A model generated the notes under the pieces. The model ran no database searches, was not told the origin of the DNA, and saw only the letters and a program-made list of their open reading frames with translations. From Actinomycetota bacterium (GTDB lineage: Bacteria; Actinomycetota; Actinomycetes; Nanopelagicales; Nanopelagicaceae): 6,529 nt of DNA. The stretch covers positions 1 to 6,529 of the forward strand of contig VGAF01000065.1 of NCBI GenBank assembly GCA_016870855.1, written 5' to 3'. Both the position numbers and the translations under genes were made by a program. Shown here in pieces: positions 1 to 5,118 of this stretch (positions are counted from its first letter, which is position 1; the number at the start of each line of letters is the position of its first letter).

Positions 1-350
1 AATAATCCACAAGCTACGCCCGTGATCAAACTGGCAAGAAATGCCAGCCAGAAATTGAAGTCTGTTGCCTTTAATGTGAGTGAAAAAATTAATCCTGTAA
101 GAGCGAGGATTGAAGGAAATGATAGATCAATCTCGCCTGATACCGTCACAAAGACTAGCGCCAAACCCATAATCATGTAGAGCGGAAGAGAAAGAAATAC
201 CGCAGTGAACATACCAATATTCAAGAAAACACTTGGTGCGAAGTAGATGAATACAGACATCATCAATATATAGAAACCCGAAGCGCCTAAGACAGGTTTG
301 AATCTATCGGGAACTACAAACTTCTTTACTGTTGCATTGTCTATAGCCAT
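1..350 (-). CDS. Sugar ABC transporter permease (RbsC/FrcC type), N-terminal part only
   Basis: This is the inner-membrane channel subunit of a ribose/fructose-class (BPD_transp_2) sugar importer, cut by the left window edge after 116 residues; complete family members have about 310-350. I translated it directly from the minus strand. It begins MAIDNATVKKFVVPDRFKPV, followed by hydrophobic helices at about residues 22-40, 46-70, 78-92 and 100-116. The segment VTVSGEIDLSFPS (about 69-81) corresponds to the conserved family motif usually written TGGIDLSVGS, with GE in place of GG and FPS in place of VGS. The ATG shares its A with the TAA stop of the ATPase gene (TAATG), and a GAAGGA ribosome site lies 8 nt upstream inside that gene, so the two are translationally coupled. 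The neighbours make it the channel of the same importer. The substrate cannot be read from this fragment. Confidence 0.88.
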   Translation of the reverse strand, partial: MAIDNATVKKFVVPDRFKPVLGASGFYILMMSVFIYFAPSVFLNIGMFTAVFLSLPLYMIMGLALVFVTVSGEIDLSFPSILALTGLIFSLTLKATDFNFWLAFLASLITGVACGL

Positions 351-1108
351 TAGATTGTTCCTTCTCTTGCGATATCTCGTAACATGTTAATAAATTCATC
401 AGCTTGCATATTGCCTTTGGGTCCATCAAACACAAGTCTTCCTCGATCCAAAATAACGAAGCGATCGGCGACAGCATGTGCATCCCAAGGATTATGGCTA
501 ATGAAAATCACAGATCGGCCTTGCTTCTTCAAATCATGAATAAACTCAATAACTTCGGCCTGTTCAGATAGCGCCATTGCTGTGGTTGGCTCATCGAGCA
601 TCACAAGACTGCTATCAAAGAGAATCGCGCGAGATATCGCGACACCTTGGCGCTCGCCGCCGGAGAGCTTTAAAACCGGAGAGTTTGGTGTCCAAACCTT
701 TGATGTATAGCCAATCTTTCGCATGAGCGCTTCGGTCTGAGCTATCTGTTCTTTTCGCTTAACAAATCCGAAGCGATTAGTTAGTTCCCGCCCCATAAAA
801 ACATTTGCATAGATACTCTGTTGTTCGGATAGCGCCCTGTTTTGATGGACCGTTTCGATTCCGAGCTTTCTAGCTTTAGCTGCGCCCCAATTTTTCTGTT
901 CCTCGCCACGAAGAATTATTTTTGCGCCTGGGTCAGCCTTCTCTGTTCCGGAAATAATTTTAGTTAGCGTTGTCTTGCCGGCACCATTATCGCCGACGAG
1001 CGAGACAATCTCGCCTTCATAAAGCTTTAGATTGATATTAGTGAGGGCCTGAACTCGACCAAAAGTCTTCTCAACTCCGACTAACTCTATTAACGGCTTT
1101 CTTTCCAC
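350..1108 (-). CDS. Sugar ABC transporter ATP-binding protein, single-domain FrcA type
   Basis: This cytoplasmic ATPase powers sugar uptake with the adjacent permease and binding protein. Numbering from the GTG start (252 aa), it has Walker A GDNGAGKTT at 39-47 (K45), a Q-loop glutamine near 89, the signature LSGGERQ at 148-154, Walker B LVMLDEP with D172 and E173, and the switch histidine H205 in ISHN. There is one nucleotide-binding domain only, as in FrcA, whereas RbsA/XylG-type proteins of about 500 aa carry two; it would therefore act as a homodimer. The start is chosen at GTG 1108 because GGAGG (1114-1118) lies 5 nt upstream. A longer reading from TTG 1120 would place that ribosome site inside the coding region and has no Shine-Dalgarno of its own. 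The gene lies downstream of the binding-protein gene across a hairpin-rich gap, and its stop overlaps the permease start by one base. Substrate specificity is not determined by this subunit. Confidence 0.95.
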   Translation of the reverse strand: MERKPLIELVGVEKTFGRVQALTNINLKLYEGEIVSLVGDNGAGKTTLTKIISGTEKADPGAKIILRGEEQKNWGAAKARKLGIETVHQNRALSEQQSIYANVFMGRELTNRFGFVKRKEQIAQTEALMRKIGYTSKVWTPNSPVLKLSGGERQGVAISRAILFDSSLVMLDEPTTAMALSEQAEVIEFIHDLKKQGRSVIFISHNPWDAHAVADRFVILDRGRLVFDGPKGNMQADEFINMLRDIAREGTI

Positions 1109-1113
1109 TGACG

Positions 1114-1118
1114 CCTCC
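1114..1118 (-). promoter_or_regulatory. Shine-Dalgarno site that decides the ATPase start
   Basis: On the minus strand the sequence reads TTGGAGGCGTCAGTG. GGAGG is 5 nt before GTG 1108, a near-ideal spacing. The in-frame TTG at 1120 overlaps this motif and has only AT-rich sequence before it, so the GTG start is preferred. Confidence 0.75.
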
Positions 1119-1152
1119 AAGAGATTTATGAAAATTTATCCTATTACGCGCT

Positions 1153-1185
1153 GTGGCGGCACCAAACTTGGTTTGGTGCCGCCAC
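1153..1185 (-). promoter_or_regulatory. Perfect 15-bp intercistronic stem-loop between binding-protein and ATPase genes
   Basis: The arms GTGGCGGCACCAAAC (1153-1167) and GTTTGGTGCCGCCAC (1171-1185) are exact reverse complements separated by 3 nt. The minus-strand sequence after it (toward lower coordinates) begins with A, C, G and T mixed (AGCGCGTAATAGG) with no U-run, so it does not fit a classic intrinsic terminator. In binding-protein-dependent transporter operons, hairpins after the binding-protein gene commonly protect its mRNA 3' end from exonucleases, so that the binding protein outnumbers the membrane subunits. That role is inferred here. A partial or factor-assisted terminator remains possible. 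Confidence 0.7.
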
Positions 1186-1201
1186 CCCTCGCGGTGATCC
1201 G

Positions 1202-1215
1202 CGGTCCGAAGACCG
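1202..1215 (-). promoter_or_regulatory. C(UUCG)G tetraloop hairpin just after the binding-protein stop codon
   Basis: On the minus strand this reads CGGTC-TTCG-GACCG, a 5-bp stem closed by a C-G pair on a UUCG loop, which is among the most stable RNA tetraloops known. It starts 8 nt after the TAA of the binding-protein gene and precedes the 15-bp stem-loop, giving two tandem 3' structures. A weaker alternative stem (1190-1194 with 1199-1203) shares two bases with it, so the two cannot both form fully. Confidence 0.55.
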
Positions 1216-1223
1216 ACTACTTT

Positions 1224-2228
1224 TTAGCGGAAGCCCTTTGGAAGAGCTGCCACTGTCTTGTAGTTATCTACCGTTACAAAGCCTGCGGAAGTATCAACAC
1301 TTGACGCAGCTAATCCGTATACCTTCTGTAGGCATAGGGAGATGATTGGTAAATAGCCCTGCTTGAATGGCTCTTGATCAGCAGTCAACTGAACGTGTCC
1401 GCTTGCAAATGCAGCGAGCACATCAGCGCCAACGTCAAAGCCGGCAACCTTTACTTGGCCAGGCTTTAGGCCTGCAGCCGTGAAATAGGTTGGAGTTGCA
1501 CCAAGAAGCGCACCCTCAGAAACAATTAACTTCAATCCTGCACCAGCTGCCTTGATGGCTGCTGTTAAGGATGGAGTCAATAGATTCGGGTTACCAGTTA
1601 CGTTTTCACCGATTGACTGAAGATTCAACTCAGTTACATCAATGCCCTTCGCGCGAAGTGTCTTGACAACACCATCTTCGCGATCAGAACGTCCCTTAAC
1701 TCCGAAGGTTCCAACGACAATCGCCTTGTCGCCTCTCTTGAGACCAAAGTCCTTAACGGCACGGTCTGCGAGAGCAGAACCCATCTTGCTTAGGTTCGCA
1801 CCAACGAAACCTGCATTGAGTTCCTTGATAGATCTCTTAGCTGGAACGTTTGCAAAGTCGACCAGAATTCCAGCAGCCTTTGCGTCTTTCGCTGCGGAGA
1901 GAATTGCTGCGTCACCTGGATGGCCCATAAATGAAATGGCATCTGGCTTCTTAACAATTTCCTCTTTGAATTGCTGAACCATTCTTGGGAAGTTCCAGCC
2001 AGAGCTGATGATGGTGACATTTGCACCAGTATCTGCAGCTGCTTGACGAGCACCCTTTTCTAGAATGTCAGAGAAACTATCTGCAGTTCCTCCCTTGAAA
2101 TAACTAATTTTCACACTGGAGCACCATGTTCCTGCCGAGCTTTGACCGGCCGATGAAACTCCGAGCATGAGTGAGGCAACCAGAGCACCTGCTGAAGCGA
2201 GTGCTGCGGCTCGACGGGATTTCTTCAT
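1224..2228 (-). CDS. Sugar ABC transporter substrate-binding protein (type I periplasmic-binding fold)
   Basis: This is the secreted sugar receptor of the importer, 334 aa, the usual length for the ribose-binding-like Peripla_BP_4 group. The N-terminus is MKKSRR, then a hydrophobic stretch at about 8-27 and Ala/Ser-rich sequence to about 33: a Sec signal peptide. There is no L-x-G/A-C lipobox immediately before Cys36, so a lipoprotein is less likely. The mature protein opens VKISYFKGGTADSF (39-52), the first strand and ligand loop of lobe 1. GFDVGADVLAAF (263-274) and LTADQEPFKQGY (281-292) are the typical lobe 2 hinge and ligand segments. Cys36 and Cys299 are the only cysteines and could pair in a disulfide. 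An AAGGAG ribosome site (2235-2240) sits 6 nt from the ATG. It is the first gene of the leftward unit and is followed by stable hairpins, consistent with higher expression than the membrane subunits. The ligand is unknown; the divergent genes suggest a sugar or sugar acid. Confidence 0.93.
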   Translation of the reverse strand: MKKSRRAAALASAGALVASLMLGVSSAGQSSAGTWCSSVKISYFKGGTADSFSDILEKGARQAAADTGANVTIISSGWNFPRMVQQFKEEIVKKPDAISFMGHPGDAAILSAAKDAKAAGILVDFANVPAKRSIKELNAGFVGANLSKMGSALADRAVKDFGLKRGDKAIVVGTFGVKGRSDREDGVVKTLRAKGIDVTELNLQSIGENVTGNPNLLTPSLTAAIKAAGAGLKLIVSEGALLGATPTYFTAAGLKPGQVKVAGFDVGADVLAAFASGHVQLTADQEPFKQGYLPIISLCLQKVYGLAASSVDTSAGFVTVDNYKTVAALPKGFR

Positions 2229-2248
2229 GCTTTTCTCCTTAATAAATT

Positions 2249-2277
2249 TTGGTTATCTGACTTGTCAGATAAGCCAA
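2249..2277. promoter_or_regulatory. Palindromic operator candidate for the GntR/FCD regulator
   Basis: The core 2253-2272 is an exact inverted repeat, TTATCTGAC-TT-GTCAGATAA (9+2+9). The symmetry continues outside it as TTGG (2249-2252) and CCAA (2274-2277), with one extra G at 2273. It lies in the divergent control region, just downstream of the predicted leftward transcription start and about 21 nt before the binding-protein ATG, where a bound repressor would block that transcript. GntR/FadR-family dimers bind short palindromes of this size. Assigning it to the GntR gene encoded here is inference from proximity. It is unlikely to be a terminator, because it precedes the gene and has no U-run. 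Confidence 0.7.
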
Positions 2278-2288
2278 GGTGGTGAGAG

Positions 2289-2317
2289 AGTCTGCTCTGC
2301 GGAAAACTCCTTGTCAA
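2289..2317 (-). promoter_or_regulatory. Predicted sigma-70-type promoter for the transporter genes
   Basis: A perfect -35 box TTGACA lies on the minus strand (2317-2312). A 17-nt spacer leads to CAGACT (2294-2289), which keeps the A2, A4 and T6 positions of the -10 box but is otherwise weak. Transcription would begin near 2282, immediately before the palindrome. The -35 match is strong and the -10 poor, so the element may need an activator or be tightly controlled. Confidence 0.4.
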
Positions 2318-2321
2318 TGAC

Positions 2322-2327
2322 TAGATT
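2322..2327 (+). promoter_or_regulatory. Predicted -10 box for the SDR-led operon
   Basis: TAGATT matches TATAAT at four of six positions, including the key first two and last. It would start transcription near 2334 and give a leader of about 27 nt before GTG 2361. No good -35 box lies 16-18 nt upstream. It sits almost on top of the leftward -35 box (2312-2317), so the two promoters would compete for polymerase. Confidence 0.35.
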
Positions 2328-2360
2328 GGATGTTTCCAAACTTTAAGAAAGTGAGTTCGA

Positions 2361-3116
2361 GTGGAGCAGCTAGCGGGTCGCACAATCCTGGTGACGGGAG
2401 CGGCGGGCGGAATCGGAAAGTCCGTTACCCATTTGTTACTAAACCTGGGCGCCCGGGTAATCTCAATTGATAAGGCGCCGGCCACTAACGAATTTTCAAC
2501 TTCTAATTTTCGCCACATCCAGGCAGACCTCGCAAAAAATTCAGATTTAGAACGGATTGCCGAAGAGTCATCGGCTGAGAAACCTGATGCCTTAGTAGCC
2601 CTCGCCGGCATTGTTGTTAGTGGAAATCTAACTGATCAGAGCGATGCTGATATTGAAAGCGTAATCCACTTAAACTTAACCTCACAAGTAAATTTATCAA
2701 AGCGAATAATCTCCAATTGGATCAAAGAAAAATCCCGGGGGAACATAGTCTTCGTTAGTTCCTGGGTCGATCATGTTCCGTGGCCAGGTATCACTCCTTA
2801 CTCCGCTTCTAAAGCAGGGCTTGTCGCGGTATGTCGAGGCATCGCTCGTGAATACGCCAAGAACGGAATCCGCGCCAATCTAATTGCTCCTGGAATCGTC
2901 GACGTTGGAATGGCCGCCAAGCAATGGCGCGAAGAACCGGACTATCAAGCTCGAGCAAAGCGAGCGATTCCGTTAGGAAGATTGCAACATCCTGACGAAG
3001 TTGCAAAGGGAATTGCTTTTTTACTATCTGATGATTCAAGTTACATGACAGGATCAACCTTACTTATGGATGGTGGAGCAAGTCTCTATCCGCTAGATCC
3101 AGAGGAAATCTCATGA
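2361..3116 (+). CDS. SDR-family NAD(P)-dependent dehydrogenase, probable sugar or sugar-acid oxidoreductase
   Basis: This is a classical short-chain dehydrogenase of 251 aa, the standard length. The Rossmann nucleotide-binding motif TGAAGGIG is at 12-19. D37 ends the second strand (ISIDK), which favours NAD over NADP. The usual NNAG motif reads ALAG (80-83). N105, S134, Y147 and K151 (YSASK) complete the catalytic tetrad. IAPGIVDVGM (175-184) follows, and the C-terminal YMTGSTLLMDGGA (228-240) is typical. GTG 2361 is the first possible start because an in-frame TGA lies at 2352; its ribosome site is weak. It heads a four-gene operon and overlaps the regulator gene by 4 bp. In this setting it could oxidise an aldose to its lactone, or oxidise a 2-keto-3-deoxy acid at C4 as in diketo-type rhamnose and fucose routes. 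The sequence alone does not decide between these. Confidence 0.93.
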   Translation: MEQLAGRTILVTGAAGGIGKSVTHLLLNLGARVISIDKAPATNEFSTSNFRHIQADLAKNSDLERIAEESSAEKPDALVALAGIVVSGNLTDQSDADIESVIHLNLTSQVNLSKRIISNWIKEKSRGNIVFVSSWVDHVPWPGITPYSASKAGLVAVCRGIAREYAKNGIRANLIAPGIVDVGMAAKQWREEPDYQARAKRAIPLGRLQHPDEVAKGIAFLLSDDSSYMTGSTLLMDGGASLYPLDPEEIS

Positions 3117-3928
3117 CTTTAAGAGCGGTACAGCGGCGAATCGGAATCACGCAAGATGCCCTTGCCCAGAACCTCACAGAACGCTTTATTTTCGGAGATG
3201 AGGCAATTGCAGGAATGATGCCTTCGGCTCGCATATTGGCTGAGGAGTATGGAGTTTCGAGACTTTTTCTCCGCGAAGTTCTGGCGGGATTACAACGACA
3301 GGGCCTCATCGAAACAGTACCGGGTAAGGGCGTGTATGTAAGGAAACCGAACATGCTCAGCGCTGCCCGGAATGTTCATGCAACTATTCGTCAATCATCC
3401 GCGACTGCTAGAGATTTGATTGAAGCGCGTGGAAATCTTGAAGAGCAATGTGCAGCCTTAGCTGCGCAACGTGCAACCGCTCAAGATATCGAACAGATGG
3501 AGTTAGCGCTAAAGGCCTTTGATGATGCGACGAGTCTTGTTCCAAGAGCGCAAGCTGACATAGCTTTTCATTCCCTAGTTGCTAAAGGGACTCACAACCC
3601 GGTACTTCAAATAATGTTTGGTTCAATTACAACTCTTGCTTTCGACACGATGCTTCGAAGTCTTTCTGATCCAGAAATCTTCAAAGTCGGAGCTCCGCTA
3701 CACCACACGATTTTGCGGGCGATTAAGAACAGGGATGACATCGCAGCAAAGAGAGCAATGTCTAAACACATTCATCTCGCGGAGAAGTCATATAAATCGG
3801 ATTTGGATCGAGAACTAAGAGAAATTGCAGAAAGAATTGTTAAGGATGTCCTCCAATCAAATCTTACGATTGACGAGATCCTTGACTCGGCCTTGCAGAA
3901 CTATGAAGTGGAGCTGAAGCGCAAATGA
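3113..3928 (+). CDS. GntR-family transcriptional regulator, FadR/FCD subfamily
   Basis: This is a predicted DNA-binding repressor for the operon and probably for the divergent transporter. The winged helix-turn-helix covers about residues 15-78, with PSARILAEEYGVSRLFLREVLAGL-type recognition sequence (37-60) and the wing GLIETVPGKGVYV (64-76). The FCD effector domain covers about 95-228 and shows candidate metal or carboxylate ligands D149, H153, H198 and H219 in the family's D-x3-H ... H ... H order, plus R106 in IEARGNLEEQ. FCD regulators usually sense organic or sugar acids. At 271 aa it is longer than the common 220-245 aa because of a charged helical tail of about 40 residues after the FCD domain. 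The ATG overlaps the SDR stop by 4 bp, and GAGG lies 7 nt before it. The likely binding site is the palindrome at 2249-2277. Being the second gene of its own operon suggests autoregulation. Confidence 0.92.
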   Translation: MTLRAVQRRIGITQDALAQNLTERFIFGDEAIAGMMPSARILAEEYGVSRLFLREVLAGLQRQGLIETVPGKGVYVRKPNMLSAARNVHATIRQSSATARDLIEARGNLEEQCAALAAQRATAQDIEQMELALKAFDDATSLVPRAQADIAFHSLVAKGTHNPVLQIMFGSITTLAFDTMLRSLSDPEIFKVGAPLHHTILRAIKNRDDIAAKRAMSKHIHLAEKSYKSDLDRELREIAERIVKDVLQSNLTIDEILDSALQNYEVELKRK

Positions 3929-5118
3929 GAATCAGCTCGGTAAAACCATTTGTACATCCCGACTTCCCTAATTTGGTCTACGTTGAAATCACAACCGATG
4001 AAGGCGTAGTGGGTCTTGGGGAGAGCTACTACTTTGGCTCGACTGTTGCCCACTTTATTAATGAATTTGCTGGCCCTTCCATTCTTGGAAAGGACCCGCT
4101 AAAACGTGAGGAGATTTCAAAATCACTTACAACCTATGTTGGCTACAACAGCTCTGGGGTCGAGACTAGGGCGCGCTCAGCCATCGATATCGCGCTTTGG
4201 GATATTGCAGGAAAAATCGCCAATAAACCCATTTATGAACTGTTGGGCGGAAAGTCATCTCGGCCGCTTCGAATCTATAACACCTGCGCAGGTAAGGAGT
4301 ACATGCGCAAATCCAATCAGAGCTCGAAGTCATGGGGTCTTGATAATGAGTCGAGCGAATACGAAGATTTGAAGGCCTTTATGAACGATGCCGGAACCCT
4401 GGCACAAGAATTACTCACTGAGGGCGTTACGGCGATGAAGATTTGGCCCTTTGACTTATTCGCAGAGAAGAACTGGGGTAGCGAGATTTCTTCCACAGAT
4501 CTCAAGGCGGGATTGCTACCGATTCAAAAGATTAGAGATGCTGTTGGTGATCGAATGGACATCATGGTTGAACTTCACGCGCTCTGGTCACCCAAAGCGG
4601 CTAAGGAAATCATGATTGCGCTCAAAGACTTTGGCATTTTCTGGGTCGAAGATCCAATATACCCAGACAATCTTGATGAGCTTGAATCATTACGTGGCGC
4701 TGGAATGCCTGAAATTGCACATGGAGAGACAATTGCAAGTCGCAAACGCGTAGAAACTTTAGTTAAACGGAACCTGATAGATGTACTTACGCTAGACCTA
4801 TCTTGGTGCGGTGGTTTAACTGAGGGTCTTCAATTCGCCGAATTGGCAGAAGCAAATGGCGTCCGAATTGCGCCGCATGATTGCACTGGCCCAGTAGGTC
4901 TGACAATCGGTGCTCATCTATCCACCTCGGATGAGAATGCGCTAATTCAAGAAACAGTGCGGGCCGCTTATCGCACCTGGTATCCCCACTTGGTTGAAGG
5001 AATTCCACAAATAAATGGTGGAACTCTCGTTGTTGGTAATGAAGCGGGCTTGGGCGTAAAGATGCGGGAAGATTTCCGAAAGGATATCCAAACCCTAAGA
5101 CTCGCTGTTAATTCATGA
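3925..5118 (+). CDS. Enolase-superfamily acid-sugar dehydratase, galactonate-dehydratase-like
   Basis: This 397-aa member of the mandelate racemase/muconate lactonizing enzyme family probably removes water from an aldonic (sugar) acid to give a 2-keto-3-deoxy acid in the cytoplasm, using Mg2+. Residues 1-115 form the capping domain; RARSAIDIALWDIAGK (82-97) and PIYELLGG (102-109) are hallmark segments. The barrel carries metal ligands E216 (VELHALW), E242 (WVEDP) and E268 (HGET), histidines H218 and H318 (APHDCTGP), the partner D291 and E343 (IQET). These fall at a constant +33 from the corresponding positions I recall for E. coli DgoD (183, 209, 235, 185, 285, 258, 310). Where racemases have K-x-K there is K172-I-W (KIWPFD). 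Extra sequence at about 124-150 and 175-195 may reshape the pocket. It overlaps both neighbouring genes by 4 bp; GGAG upstream is about 11 nt away, so coupling is likely. The dehydratase role is well supported and the substrate is unknown. Confidence 0.88.
   Translation: MRISSVKPFVHPDFPNLVYVEITTDEGVVGLGESYYFGSTVAHFINEFAGPSILGKDPLKREEISKSLTTYVGYNSSGVETRARSAIDIALWDIAGKIANKPIYELLGGKSSRPLRIYNTCAGKEYMRKSNQSSKSWGLDNESSEYEDLKAFMNDAGTLAQELLTEGVTAMKIWPFDLFAEKNWGSEISSTDLKAGLLPIQKIRDAVGDRMDIMVELHALWSPKAAKEIMIALKDFGIFWVEDPIYPDNLDELESLRGAGMPEIAHGETIASRKRVETLVKRNLIDVLTLDLSWCGGLTEGLQFAELAEANGVRIAPHDCTGPVGLTIGAHLSTSDENALIQETVRAAYRTWYPHLVEGIPQINGGTLVVGNEAGLGVKMREDFRKDIQTLRLAVNS

Noticed and set aside
1153..1185. 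Perfect stem-loop, considered as an intrinsic terminator ending the binding-protein transcript
   Set aside because: There is no U-tract after the stem on the minus strand, and no convincing separate ATPase promoter follows; it is kept as an intercistronic stability element.
1642..1977. Open 111-codon frame on the plus strand inside the binding-protein gene
   Set aside because: It is antisense to a well-supported gene, has no ribosome site or recognisable domain, and is explained by codon bias of the opposite strand.
2249..2277. Inverted repeat, considered as a transposon end, recombination site or riboswitch stem
   Set aside because: There is no transposase, integrase, target duplication or second copy, and the structure is a simple short palindrome in a divergent promoter region, which fits an operator best.
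2321..2611. Open 96-codon minus-strand frame reaching into the divergent control region
   Set aside because: It lies opposite the SDR gene and over the promoters, with a composition that shows no protein family pattern.
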